Both the position numbers and the translations under genes were made by a program. From contig PHEE01000022.1 of the NCBI GenBank assembly GCA_002842855.1, positions 1 through 64,000 on the forward strand: a stretch of DNA of 64,000 bases. The letters run 5' to 3'. Shown here piece after piece: positions 9,499-18,234 of the stretch. The stretch comes from Alphaproteobacteria bacterium HGW-Alphaproteobacteria-4 (GTDB lineage Bacteria; Pseudomonadota; Alphaproteobacteria; Rhodobacterales; Rhodobacteraceae). Numbering within the stretch: position 1 is the stretch's first letter; every line of letters begins with the position of its first letter. The notes beneath the pieces were generated by a model. That model was not told the DNA's origin. It ran no database searches and was given only the letters and a program-made list of their open reading frames with translations.

Positions 9499-10863
9499 AT
9501 GTCCATTCCCCAACAAGGCGGCGGCGCTCCGATTGAGCGGGTTGAGCAACTGGCGGCCTATATGGCCTCGGGCGAAAAGCCGCGCGAGGCGTGGCGCATC
9601 GGCACCGAGCACGAGAAGTTCGGCTACCTCACCGACTGCCTGTTGCCACTGCCCTATGACGGGCCGCGCAGCATCCGCGCCATCCTTGAGGCGCTTCAGG
9701 CGCGCTTCGGCTGGGCGCCGGTTCTTGAGCAAGGCGCAATCATCGGCCTCACCCGCAACGGCGCCAACGTCAGCCTTGAACCCGGTGGCCAGCTGGAGCT
9801 TTCGGGCGCGCCGATGGCCGACATGCACGCCATCGCCGCCGAGCTTGACAACCACCTGCGCGAATGCGCCGAGGTGGTGGCCGACATGGGCGTGGGCTTT
9901 GCCGGCATCGGTGCCGCGCCGATCTGGACGCATGACCAGATGCCGCGCATGCCCAAGGGCCGCTACCGGCTGATGACCGATTACATGGGCAAGGTTGGCA
10001 CGCACGGCACCCAGATGATGTATCGCACCTGCACCGTGCAGGTGAACCTAGATTTCGGGTCTGAATCCGACATGGTGCAAAAGCTGCGCGTGGCGCTGGC
10101 GCTGCAACCGGTGGCCACCGCGCTTTGCGCCAGTTCCCCCTTCTTCGAGGGCAAGCCCAACGGGCACAAAAGCTGGCGCTCGCGCATCTGGCGCGATCTT
10201 GATGCCAGCCGCACCGGCATGCTGCCGTTCGCGTTTGAACCCGGCATGGGCTATCAGCGCTATGTCGATTGGGTGCTGGATGTGCCGATGTATTTTGTCT
10301 ACCGCGACGGCAAATACATTAACGCGCTGGGCCAGAGCTTTCGCGATTTTCTGCGTGGTCAGTTGCCCGCGCTTCCCGGCGAGTTGCCGACGATGAGCGA
10401 CTGGGCCGACCATATGACCACCGTGTTCCCCGAGGCGCGGGTGAAGAAATACCTTGAAACGCGCGGCGCGGATGCTGGCGACCGCGCGCATATGCTGGCC
10501 CTTCCGGCGCTTTGGGTGGGCCTGCTTTACGACCAGACCGCGCTGGATGCCGCCTGGGATCTGGCCAAGGGCTGGAGCGCCGAAACCCGCGAGGGGCTGC
10601 GCGTGGCGGCCTCGGTTTCAGGCCTTCAGGGCGAGGTGGACGGCGTGAAGCTGCACGATCTCGCGCGGCAGGTGGTCGCGATTTCGCGCGCCGGCCTTGC
10701 GGCGCGTGCGCGGGTTGAGGGTGGCGCCGACGAAGGCCGCTATCTTGACGTGTTCGACGCCGACATTGCCAGCGGGCAGGTGCAGGCCGACCGCTGGCTG
10801 GCGAAGTATCGCGGCGAATGGGCGGGCGATCTGACCCATATCTATGCAGCAACGCGCCTCTGA
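9499..10863 (+). CDS. gshA: glutamate-cysteine ligase (plant/alphaproteobacterial type)
   Basis: 454 residues, the usual length for this class. It makes gamma-glutamylcysteine, the first step of glutathione synthesis. Visible features include RIGTEHEKFGY near residue 33, SLEPGGQLELSG near 94, MYRTCTVQVNLDF in the middle, and PFAFEPGMGYQRYVDW. The ATG at 9499 follows a GGAG-type ribosome-binding sequence. The gene stands alone between two small membrane-protein genes. Confidence 0.95.
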   Translation: MSIPQQGGGAPIERVEQLAAYMASGEKPREAWRIGTEHEKFGYLTDCLLPLPYDGPRSIRAILEALQARFGWAPVLEQGAIIGLTRNGANVSLEPGGQLELSGAPMADMHAIAAELDNHLRECAEVVADMGVGFAGIGAAPIWTHDQMPRMPKGRYRLMTDYMGKVGTHGTQMMYRTCTVQVNLDFGSESDMVQKLRVALALQPVATALCASSPFFEGKPNGHKSWRSRIWRDLDASRTGMLPFAFEPGMGYQRYVDWVLDVPMYFVYRDGKYINALGQSFRDFLRGQLPALPGELPTMSDWADHMTTVFPEARVKKYLETRGADAGDRAHMLALPALWVGLLYDQTALDAAWDLAKGWSAETREGLRVAASVSGLQGEVDGVKLHDLARQVVAISRAGLAARARVEGGADEGRYLDVFDADIASGQVQADRWLAKYRGEWAGDLTHIYAATRL

Positions 10864-10969
10864 CCCCCAGATTTGCTTGACCAAACGGGCTTTGAGGATC
10901 ACCTTTCCCGCCACGCGGGATGACCTCCAGCGGTTACCTCGTGGGGTTAACAGCGGACAGGGGAACGGA

Positions 10970-11245
10970 ATGCGGGACTTTTTCATCAATACCTTCGAGA
11001 TTCTCGTAGGCGTGATCGTTGTGCTTTTGTGCCTTGGCGTGGTGGTATTCGCCGGCATCGCCGCCTTTGGCGGTGGCAACATGATGGGGCCGGGGGCACC
11101 TAGCGGGCCGTTGATGGGCCTTGCCATTCTGGTCGGCGGCGCGATCTACGTGATCTTCATCGCGGGGTTGATGTATTTGGGCCTTGGCATCTACCAGAAC
11201 ACCAAGCGCACCGCGGAAGCCGTTGAACGGCTGAGCGCGCGCTAA
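10970..11245 (+). CDS. small membrane protein with two helices, function unknown
   Basis: 91 residues with two hydrophobic helices (about 6-31 and 45-67) joined by a Gly/Pro-rich GGGNMMGPGAPSGP loop; the C-terminus is short and charged. The ATG at 10970 follows a purine-rich GGGGAACGGA. The frame is open upstream but overlaps the end of gshA. It converges with plsY. No family recognised. Confidence 0.7.
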   Translation: MRDFFINTFEILVGVIVVLLCLGVVVFAGIAAFGGGNMMGPGAPSGPLMGLAILVGGAIYVIFIAGLMYLGLGIYQNTKRTAEAVERLSAR

Positions 11246-11262
11246 TGGTTTCGGACCCCGGT

Positions 11263-11871
11263 TCAGCCCTTGCGGCCGATCCGGGGTTCGGTTCCCGCCG
11301 CGAGCCGCGCGATGTTGGCGCGGTGGCGCCAGAAGATCAGTGCCGCAAGCACCGCGCATAGCATCATCGCTTCGGGCCGGTCATAGGCCCAGGCGAAGGT
11401 CACCGAGGTTGCCGCCGCCACCAGCGCCGCCAGCGACGAAACCCGGCTGACCAGCGCCGTCGCCAGCCAGACCGCGCAGACCGAAAGCCCCACCGGCCAC
11501 GCCAAAGCCAGCGTGATGCCAAGGAATGTCGCCACCCCCTTGCCACCCTTGAAGCCGATCCAGGCCGGGTAAAGGTGGCCCAGAAACGCGGCGATCGCCG
11601 CCACTTGCACCGCATCTTCGGCAAAGAACGCGCGCACGATCAGGACCGCCACTGCCCCCTTTGCGCCATCGAGCAGAAGCGTCGCCAGCGCCGCGCGCTT
11701 GTTGCCGGTGCGCAGCACGTTGGTTGCGCCAATGTTGCCCGAACCGATGCCGCGCGGGTCGGCAAGGCCAAGCGCATGGGTGATCACAACCCCGAACGGG
11801 ATCGAGCCGAGCAGATACCCCAGCAGCGCCGCCAGTGCGAGCACGCCTGCAGTACTTTCCAGCAATGGCAT
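11263..11871 (-). CDS. plsY: glycerol-3-phosphate acyltransferase PlsY
   Basis: 202-residue inner-membrane enzyme that transfers an acyl group from acyl-phosphate to glycerol-3-phosphate, the first step of phospholipid synthesis. The three conserved loops are visible: GSIPFGVV near the N-terminus, GSGNIGATNVLRTGNK, and GFKGGKGVATFLG, plus five or so hydrophobic helices. It is the last gene of a minus-strand operon from pyrB; its ATG overlaps the preceding stop by one base (TGATG). Confidence 0.95.
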   Translation of the reverse strand: MPLLESTAGVLALAALLGYLLGSIPFGVVITHALGLADPRGIGSGNIGATNVLRTGNKRAALATLLLDGAKGAVAVLIVRAFFAEDAVQVAAIAAFLGHLYPAWIGFKGGKGVATFLGITLALAWPVGLSVCAVWLATALVSRVSSLAALVAAATSVTFAWAYDRPEAMMLCAVLAALIFWRHRANIARLAAGTEPRIGRKG

Positions 11872-13145
11872 CAGAGCGACTCCCCGTGAACCTGTCTGCC
11901 GGCAACGAAGGTTGCGCGCACCCTGCCCTCCATCCGTTGCCCGTCAAACGGCGTATTTTTTGATTTCGAATACAGTTTTGCGCGGTCGAGCAGAAACGGC
12001 GCGTCTGGGTCGAACAGCACGAGGTCGGCGGGCGCGCCCGCCGCCAACCGACCTTGCGGCAGGCCCAGCCGCCGTGCCGGATTGAGCGCCAGCGCGCGCC
12101 AAAGCTGCGGCAGGCTGAGCGCCCCGGCGTGGTAAAGGCGCATCGCTGCGGGCAGCAGCGTTTCCAGCGCCACGGCGCCCGCAGCCGCCTCTTCAAACGG
12201 CAGCCGCTTGCTTTCCTCATCCTGCGGTGTGTGCATCGAGCAGATCACGTCGATCAGCCCATCGGCCACCGCTGCAACCACCGCCTGCCGGTCATCCTCG
12301 CTGCGCAGCGGCGGGCTGAGTTTGAAAAAGGTGCGATAGTCGCCCACATCAAACTCGTTGAGCGTCAGGTGGTGGATCGAGACACCCGCCGTCACATCCA
12401 GCCCGTTCGCCTTGGCGCGTTCCAGCGCGGGCAGGGCGCGGGCGGTGGTGATCTGGTCGGCATGGTAGCGCACGCCGGTCAACTCGACCAGGCCAAGGTC
12501 GCGGTCCAGCCCGATGCGTTCGGCCAGCGCCGGGGCGGCAGGCAGGCCGCGCAGGCTGGCGAACTTGCCAGTGGTGGCACTGGTGCCGTGCGACAAGCCG
12601 GGGTCTTGTGGGTGCCCCACCACCAGCGCGCCAAGGCTGCGGGCATAGGTTAGCGCGCGGGCCAGCACCCGCGTATCGGCCACCACATGATCGCCATCGG
12701 TAAACGCGACCGCGCCGACATCGCGCAAAAAGCCGATCTCGGTCATTTCGCGGCCTTCACGGCCCTTGGTCAGCGCCGCCATGTGGCGGATGCGCACCGG
12801 TGCCGCTTCGGCGGCGCGGCGGGTAACAAACTCCAGCACTTCGGGCGTATCGATGGCTGGCGATGTATCGGGCCGCGCGATCAGCGTGGTCACGCCACCT
12901 GCCGCCGCAGCCAGCCCCGCCGAGCGGAAGCTTTCGCGGTGCCGCTCGCCCGGCTCGCCCACCTTCACGCCCCAGTCGATGATGCCGGGCGCCAGGCATT
13001 TGCCGCCGCAGTCGATGACATGCGCACCTTCGGGCGCTTCGCCATTGAGCGCCACGATCAGCCCCCCCGCCACGGTCAAGCTGCCCGGCGCGTCGCTGAG
13101 CGCCTTGGGGTCGATCAGTCGGGCGTTGGTGAAATGCAGCATCAT
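11871..13145 (-). CDS. pyrX: dihydroorotase-like protein with degenerate active site (PyrC'-type)
   Basis: 424 residues with a class I dihydroorotase fold signature: PGIID near residue 53, AAAAGGVTTLIARPDT, PFEEAAAGAVALET, and the C-terminal NPARRLGLPQGRL.AGAPADLVLFDP. Several catalytic residues are lost. The metal-binding HxH after Asp57 reads GVK (Gly59, Lys61), and the DHAPH motif near residue 303 reads MHTPQ. It is therefore probably not an active dihydroorotase. In Pseudomonas an inactive homologue (PyrC') is a structural partner of aspartate carbamoyltransferase; the shared operon with pyrB suggests the same role here. The symbol is by analogy. Its ATG overlaps the previous gene by 4 bases. 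Confidence 0.85.
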   Translation of the reverse strand: MMLHFTNARLIDPKALSDAPGSLTVAGGLIVALNGEAPEGAHVIDCGGKCLAPGIIDWGVKVGEPGERHRESFRSAGLAAAAGGVTTLIARPDTSPAIDTPEVLEFVTRRAAEAAPVRIRHMAALTKGREGREMTEIGFLRDVGAVAFTDGDHVVADTRVLARALTYARSLGALVVGHPQDPGLSHGTSATTGKFASLRGLPAAPALAERIGLDRDLGLVELTGVRYHADQITTARALPALERAKANGLDVTAGVSIHHLTLNEFDVGDYRTFFKLSPPLRSEDDRQAVVAAVADGLIDVICSMHTPQDEESKRLPFEEAAAGAVALETLLPAAMRLYHAGALSLPQLWRALALNPARRLGLPQGRLAAGAPADLVLFDPDAPFLLDRAKLYSKSKNTPFDGQRMEGRVRATFVAGRQVHGESL

Positions 13146-13687
13146 CGGGCCTTTTTCTGGATGTCGCGCATCAGGGCCAGAACCTCGCGCGCCTCGTGAA
13201 TGCGTTCGAACCCGACCGGGGTTATCCGGGTGCCGTTGCGCCCGCGCCGCTTGGCTTGCGCAAAATGCACCGATCCGGGGTTTTCACCCACCAGAGTCAG
13301 CACGGTTTCGGCGGTGATCGGAAAGGCGGCAAGGCTGCGCCCGCCGGTCAAGGTGTCGGTGGCGATGAAGGCGCGGCGGGTGGTCAGCGTATACCATGTG
13401 TGCCGCAGTCGATAGAAACGCCAGAACGGCCCCCCGACCGCCAGCGCCACGCCGACGCTAAAGTGAATCAGCCCGAAGGCCCAGAAATAGCCCCCAGCCT
13501 GCGCCGCAAGGATCATCCAGAACAGCGCAAACCCGGCGAAGAAGAACCCGAACACCCCGGTAAATGCATCGCGCAGCCCAAAGGTGAAGCGCCCGTCTGG
13601 CTGCCCCTGCCAGAGAATCGTCTCGCCCGCGTCGAGAATACCTTCCCAGCCGGGCGGGGTGGGAATGGTCGCAGGGGTGTCGGTCAT
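13142..13687 (-). CDS. PH-like membrane protein, paralogue 1 of 3
   Basis: 181 residues. After DAGETILWQGQP come two hydrophobic helices (about 42-90), then the motif WYTLTTRRAFIA and a C-terminal domain with LVGENPGSVHFA. The order (GE.ILW.G.P, helix pair, Y.LT.RR, strand-rich tail) matches bacterial membrane-anchored PH-domain proteins. Two paralogues lie directly upstream in the same operon. It overlaps both neighbours by 4 bases. A role in membrane or lipid binding is an inference. Confidence 0.75.
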   Translation of the reverse strand: MTDTPATIPTPPGWEGILDAGETILWQGQPDGRFTFGLRDAFTGVFGFFFAGFALFWMILAAQAGGYFWAFGLIHFSVGVALAVGGPFWRFYRLRHTWYTLTTRRAFIATDTLTGGRSLAAFPITAETVLTLVGENPGSVHFAQAKRRGRNGTRITPVGFERIHEAREVLALMRDIQKKAR

Positions 13688-14199
13688 GGCTCCTCTCCGC
13701 TCGCAAGCCGCTGCACCAGCGCAAAGACCTGTTCCGCGTCATCGATGCGATTGAAGCCGACATCGGTGCCCGCAGTCGGCTTGCCGCCGCCGCCAACCGC
13801 GCGGCGGGTGCCGAACACCACGGTGCCGGGGTTGCCGGCGCGAAGCCGCAGCTTTTCGGGCGCCGGGTTCGGCCAGCTTTCAAAGCCGCGGTTCATGCCG
13901 CCCTTGCGGATCAGCGCGCGCCGGTTGGTCAGCGCATATTGGCTGCTGGCACGTTCCCAGCGGTCAAGTAGCGGCCAGGCCACGAAGATGCCCCCCGAGA
14001 GCAGAAGTCCGACCAGCGCGGCGGGCCAGAAACTGCCGCCATTTGCTGCCATCAGCCAGGCCACACCCAGCGCTGCCGCCAACACCACCGCCGCAAAGGC
14101 GCCGACCGCGACCATCTCGATGCCGCCGAAATGCAGGTCGGCACGGGGCCGCCCCTGCCAGAGAATGCGTTCGCCGGGTTCCAGCGGCCAATCGCTCAT
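13684..14199 (-). CDS. PH-like membrane protein, paralogue 2 of 3
   Basis: 171 residues beginning LEPGERILWQGRP, then two hydrophobic helices (about 28-78), YALTNRRALIRKG, and a tail with RAGNPGTVVFGTRRA. It is clearly related to the genes on either side and is probably a tandem duplication. Its start and stop overlap the neighbours by 4 bases each. No enzymatic motif is visible. Confidence 0.75.
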   Translation of the reverse strand: MSDWPLEPGERILWQGRPRADLHFGGIEMVAVGAFAAVVLAAALGVAWLMAANGGSFWPAALVGLLLSGGIFVAWPLLDRWERASSQYALTNRRALIRKGGMNRGFESWPNPAPEKLRLRAGNPGTVVFGTRRAVGGGGKPTAGTDVGFNRIDDAEQVFALVQRLASGEEP

Positions 14200-14681
14200 C
14201 GCTTCGCCCTCGTCCGCGCATCCCTTGCCGCCTCGATGGTGGCGATGGTGGCGGCACTGTCGGCCAGATGCTTGATCAGGTGCTTGGCGCCGCCCTTGGT
14301 GACGATCTGCACATCGCCCATCAGGCGGCGGAGTGCTGCGATCTCCAGCAGCATCACCTGCCGCCCCTGCGGCCCGATCAGGCGACGGTCAGTCAACTGC
14401 CAGCGCCGCGCGAAGGCTTCCGAGGAAAGCCAGGCACCGCGCGCCGCCACCGCCGCAGCCACAGCGGGCAGCGCGATCACGATCTGCCCGGCGCGGTCGA
14501 AAAGCGGCAAGATCACCGCCACCCCCACCGCGCCAAGTGCGGCCATTGCGGCATGATCGAGCCAGTAGCGGCGGCGGTTTGCCTCGAACACCGCCAGCAG
14601 TCGCTCGCCCGGTTCCAGCGGCAATTCCGAGGCCGGGCCGGGGCGGTAATCCTGCACCTTGTCGCGGATGATTTCAGACAT
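14196..14681 (-). CDS. PH-like membrane protein, paralogue 3 of 3 (more diverged)
   Basis: 161 residues. It begins with a longer N-terminus, then [19 protein letters not shown], a pair of hydrophobic helices (about 43-83), [10 protein letters not shown] and a shorter tail. It keeps the GER.L and LT.RR landmarks of its two downstream paralogues but lacks the ILWQG and GNPG motifs. It overlaps the end of pyrB by 8 bases, so translation is probably coupled to pyrB. Confidence 0.7.
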   Translation of the reverse strand: MSEIIRDKVQDYRPGPASELPLEPGERLLAVFEANRRRYWLDHAAMAALGAVGVAVILPLFDRAGQIVIALPAVAAAVAARGAWLSSEAFARRWQLTDRRLIGPQGRQVMLLEIAALRRLMGDVQIVTKGGAKHLIKHLADSAATIATIEAARDARTRAKR

Positions 14682-15639
14682 AAACGCCCCCGGTCGCCTT
14701 GCGCCCCCGCTCGGCCCGCAGGTTCTGCGCCAAAAGGTCCATGCAGGCCATGCGCACCGCCACGCCCATTTCCACCTGATCCTGAATCACGCTGCGGTTG
14801 ATGTCGTCGGCCAGTTCGCCGTCGATTTCTACCCCGCGGTTCATCGGGCCGGGGTGCATGACAATGGCATCGGGTTTGGCATTGGCCAGCTTTTCGGCGT
14901 CAAGCCCGTAACGATAGTAATATTCGCGCTCGGAAGGGATGAAGCCGCCGTCCATCCTTTCGCGCTGAAGCCGCAGCATCATCACCACGTCGGCGCCTTC
15001 AAGCCCGGCCGCCATGTCGTCGTAGACCTCGCAGCCAAACTCGGACACGCCCGCGGGCATCAGGGTGGGCGGGCCGATCAGGCGGATGCGGTTTTCCATC
15101 TTGCCAAGCAGGATCAGGTTTGACCGCGCCACCCGGCTATGCGCGATGTCGCCGCAAATCGCCACCGTCAGGCGCTGGATGCGGCCCTTGGCGCGGCGAA
15201 TCGTCAGTGCATCAAGCAGCGCCTGAGTTGGGTGCTCGTGGCGCCCGTCGCCCGCGTTCAGCACCGCGCAATTCACCTTTTCGGCCAGCAGGTTGACCGC
15301 ACCCGAGGCAGGGTGGCGCACGACCAGCAGATCGGGGTGCATGGCGTTGAGCGTCAGCGCCGTGTCGATCAGTGTCTCGCCCTTTTTCACGCTCGATTGC
15401 GCCACCGACATGTTCATGACATCGGCACCCAGCCGCTTGCCCGCCAGCTCAAAGCTCGACTGGGTCCGGGTCGAGGCCTCGAAGAACATGTTGATCTGCG
15501 TCATTCCCGCCAGAGCTTCGGAATGTTTGATGGTGCGGCGGCTGAGGTCAACGTAACGCTCGGCAAGGTCGAGCACGGTGCGGATGTCTTCGGGCGTCAG
15601 CGGCTCGATACCCAAAAGGTGGCGCGCGCGGAATGTCAT
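14674..15639 (-). CDS. pyrB: aspartate carbamoyltransferase catalytic subunit
   Basis: 321 residues; condenses carbamoyl phosphate and aspartate in pyrimidine synthesis. The carbamoyl-phosphate motif [13 protein letters not shown] is near residue 53, followed by [21 protein letters not shown] and [13 protein letters not shown]. No pyrI regulatory subunit is nearby; the dihydroorotase-like gene four positions downstream in the same operon is a candidate partner. First gene of the operon, divergent from the uracil-DNA glycosylase gene. Confidence 0.95.
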   Translation of the reverse strand: MTFRARHLLGIEPLTPEDIRTVLDLAERYVDLSRRTIKHSEALAGMTQINMFFEASTRTQSSFELAGKRLGADVMNMSVAQSSVKKGETLIDTALTLNAMHPDLLVVRHPASGAVNLLAEKVNCAVLNAGDGRHEHPTQALLDALTIRRAKGRIQRLTVAICGDIAHSRVARSNLILLGKMENRIRLIGPPTLMPAGVSEFGCEVYDDMAAGLEGADVVMMLRLQRERMDGGFIPSEREYYYRYGLDAEKLANAKPDAIVMHPGPMNRGVEIDGELADDINRSVIQDQVEMGVAVRMACMDLLAQNLRAERGRKATGGVYV

Positions 15640-15747
15640 GGCAGCCCTCGTCCCCCGTCTTTTTTCCGCTTATCGCAAATGCGGGGCGGGGCGGCAATCG
15701 GATTGCGCGCGGTTTACCTTTGCGGCGGCAAAGCCTAGATTTGGCCG

Positions 15748-16560
15748 ATGCAACCCGACGCCCCGCCACTGCCCGAGATCGACTTTGCCACCGCCCGCGC
15801 GATGCTGGAATGGCAGATCGAACTTGGCGCCGATGAGGCGATGCTGGATGCGCCGCTGAACCGCTATGAATTGCCTGTACCGGTGCCTGCCAAAGCGGTG
15901 GCGGCGCCTGCGGCGGCCGAGGAGGCGCCGCTGCCCGCAAGCGCGCCCGTTCACGCGGTTGACCCGGTTGCGGTGGCCGAAACGCTTGCTGCGGGGGCGC
16001 AGGATTTGGCGGAACTCGCGGCGGCGATGGCGGCGTTCGAGCATTGCGAGCTAAAGCGCGGCGCGCGCAATTTTGTCTTTGCCGATGGCAACCCGCACGC
16101 GCGGGTGCTGATACTGGGCGAGGCACCGGGCCGCGAGGAAGACCTTGAAGGCCGCCCCTTCGTTGGTCCCGCCGGGCAATTGCTCGACCGGATGCTGGCG
16201 GCCATTGGCCTGTCGCGCACCGCACCCGACCCGGCGGCGGCGGTTTACATCACCAACGTGTTGCCGTGGCGCCCGCCGGGCAACCGCGAGCCGGAGCCTG
16301 CTGAAATTGCCATGTTCCGACCGTTCATCGCGCGGCATATCGAACTTGTTGACCCTGAAATTGTGGTGCTGATGGGCAACCCGGCCTGCATGGCGGCACT
16401 GGGCCAACGCGGTATTCTGCGCCTGCGCGGCCATTGGGCCGAGGCTTTTGGTTGCCCCGCGCTGCCGATGGCGCACCCCGCCCATCTTTTGCGCAACCCC
16501 GCCGCCAAACGCGAAGCCTGGGCCGACCTTCTGGCACTGCGCGCGCGGCTTGACGGGTAA
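15748..16560 (+). CDS. uracil-DNA glycosylase, family 4-like, most Fe-S ligands missing
   Basis: 270 residues. An Ala/Pro-rich N-terminus of about 90 residues precedes the glycosylase domain. Motif A reads GEAPGREEDLEGRPFVGPAGQLLDR in pieces around residue 126, the central motif is TNVLPWRPPGNR, and the C-terminal motif is HPAHLLRNP. Family 4 enzymes usually bind a 4Fe-4S cluster through four Cys. Here the N-terminal pair is reduced to one (Cys100), and the two later ligands appear as Trp (LPWRPP) and Phe (AMFRPF). It should still remove uracil from DNA, but a cluster is doubtful. Confidence 0.86.
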   Translation: MQPDAPPLPEIDFATARAMLEWQIELGADEAMLDAPLNRYELPVPVPAKAVAAPAAAEEAPLPASAPVHAVDPVAVAETLAAGAQDLAELAAAMAAFEHCELKRGARNFVFADGNPHARVLILGEAPGREEDLEGRPFVGPAGQLLDRMLAAIGLSRTAPDPAAAVYITNVLPWRPPGNREPEPAEIAMFRPFIARHIELVDPEIVVLMGNPACMAALGQRGILRLRGHWAEAFGCPALPMAHPAHLLRNPAAKREAWADLLALRARLDG

Positions 16561-16614
16561 ACTGCATTGCCCTGCGACGGAACCGCCCACACGGCACGTT
16601 GAACGGCCAACAGC

Positions 16615-16641
16615 TTGGCCCTGCGGAGGCCGGGGTATAAG
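16615..16641 (+). promoter_or_regulatory. possible promoter of the RND efflux operon
   Basis: TTGGCC (16615) and TATAAG (16636) are separated by 15 bases, shorter than ideal, and lie about 50 bases before the adaptor gene start. Weak support from sequence alone. Confidence 0.3.
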
Positions 16642-16689
16642 CTGTGCGAATTGGCCGGGCCCGTCCGGCGCACCAAAAGGCAGGGTTGC

Positions 16690-18231
16690 ATGCGGTTTCT
16701 TACGCGGAGTCTGGTCGGCTTGCTTCTGATGGCGCTGACCGCCGGGATACTCGCCTACGCGGGCTATCTGGTGAATACCGCGCTTGAGGCGCGCCGCAAC
16801 GCCGAATCGCGCCCCCGACCGGTGCAAGAGCGGGTGTTTACCGCCAACGTTGTCACCGCAAACAGCAAGACCCTCACCCCGGTTCTGACCGCCTTCGGTC
16901 AGGTGCAAAGCCGCCGCAGCCTGCAACTGCGTGCGCCTTCGGCTGGGCAGATCCTTGAACTTGCCGAGAACTTCGAGGAAGGCGCGCGGGTAACCGCGGG
17001 CCAGTTGCTGGTGCAGATCAACCCGACCGAAGCCGAGCGCGCCCGCGATGTGCAGCGCGCAGCGCTGGCCGACGCCGAAGGCGCGCTTGCCGCCGCCACC
17101 CGCGCGGTGGCGATTGCCGGCGATGACCTTGCCGTGGCCGAACAGCAAGCGGTTCTGCGCGAACAGGCGCTGGAACGCCAGCGCGCCATTTCCCAGGGTG
17201 GCTTTGGCACCGCCACCGCCATCGAGACCGCCGAGCTGGCGGCAATTTCGGCGCGCCAGGCAGTGCTGGGCAAGCGCTCGCAATTGTCGCAGGCGCAAAC
17301 GCAGGCCGATCAGGGCCGCAACACGGTTGAGCGGCAGACGATCGCCTTGGCCGAGGCCGAGCGCAAGCTTGCCAATACCCGGCTGGTGGCCGAGTTCGAC
17401 GGGCTGCTTTCGGGCGTCTCGGCGGTAAAGGGTGGCCTGGTTAACAATAATGAGATGCTGGGCACCCTGCTCGACCCTTCTTCTCTTGAGGTTTCGTTCC
17501 GTGTTTCCAACACCCAGTTCGCGCGCTTCCTCGATGCCGGCGGGCTTCTTGTTCCTGCGCGTGCCGAGGTGTTGCTCGAAGTGTCCGGAACCCCCATCAC
17601 CGCGAATGCACGGCTTAGTCGGGTTGGCGCCGAGGTTGGCGCGGGGCAGACCGGGCGCCTTGTGTTTGCCCAGATCGAGGCGGGGGCCGCGGGCTTGCGG
17701 CAAGGCGATTTCGTCAGCCTCAAGATCGACGAACCGGCACTGACCGACGTGATCGAACTGCCAGCGGCGGCGGTTGATTCCGAGGGGCGGGTTTTGGTGT
17801 TGGGCGCCGAAGACCGGCTTGAGGAAATCGCCACCGAGGTGCTGCGCCGTCAGGGCAATACGGTGATCGTGCGTGCAAGCGCACTTGAGGGGCGCGAGGT
17901 GGTGGCGGCGCGCTCGCCGCTGTTGGGTGCCGGCCTCAAGGTGCGCCCGTTGCGCCCCGGCGCCTCGGTTGCACCGCCCACGCCCGCCGCCGCCCCTGCT
18001 GCCGCGCCCGAAAGCGCGGCGCGGTCCGGCGCGGCAGGTTTTGCGCGGCCGAACGATGCAGGGGGCGAGATGGTCGCGCTTACGCCCGAACGCCGGGCGC
18101 GGCTGATCGCCTTTATCGAGTCGAACGCTGCAATGCCCGCCGAGGCCAAGGCGCGCACCATCGGACAGTTGCAGGCCGATCAGGTGCCGTTGCAGGTGGT
18201 CGAGCGGCTGGAACAGCGGATAGGGGGCTAG
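16690..18231 (+). CDS. RND efflux periplasmic adaptor (HlyD/membrane fusion family)
   Basis: 513 residues. An N-terminal membrane anchor (about 9-31) is followed by the biotinyl-lipoyl half motif LRAPSAGQILELAENFEEGARV, split here as LRAPSAGQI then GARVTAGQLL. A long Ala/Gln/Glu-rich coiled coil (about 115-240) comes next, then the second half ANTRLVAEFDGLLSG. The C-terminus has an unusual Ala/Pro linker and a helical tail of about 60 residues not typical of adaptors. It would link the inner-membrane permease encoded 3 bases downstream to an outer-membrane channel; none is encoded nearby. ATG 16690 is chosen since it opens the membrane anchor. Confidence 0.88.
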   Translation: MRFLTRSLVGLLLMALTAGILAYAGYLVNTALEARRNAESRPRPVQERVFTANVVTANSKTLTPVLTAFGQVQSRRSLQLRAPSAGQILELAENFEEGARVTAGQLLVQINPTEAERARDVQRAALADAEGALAAATRAVAIAGDDLAVAEQQAVLREQALERQRAISQGGFGTATAIETAELAAISARQAVLGKRSQLSQAQTQADQGRNTVERQTIALAEAERKLANTRLVAEFDGLLSGVSAVKGGLVNNNEMLGTLLDPSSLEVSFRVSNTQFARFLDAGGLLVPARAEVLLEVSGTPITANARLSRVGAEVGAGQTGRLVFAQIEAGAAGLRQGDFVSLKIDEPALTDVIELPAAAVDSEGRVLVLGAEDRLEEIATEVLRRQGNTVIVRASALEGREVVAARSPLLGAGLKVRPLRPGASVAPPTPAAAPAAAPESAARSGAAGFARPNDAGGEMVALTPERRARLIAFIESNAAMPAEAKARTIGQLQADQVPLQVVERLEQRIGG

Positions 18232-18234
18232 GCC

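Noticed and set aside
16051-17703. Long open frame antisense to the glycosylase and adaptor genes
   Set aside because: Composition is typical of a GC-rich antisense shadow; it crosses two well-supported genes.
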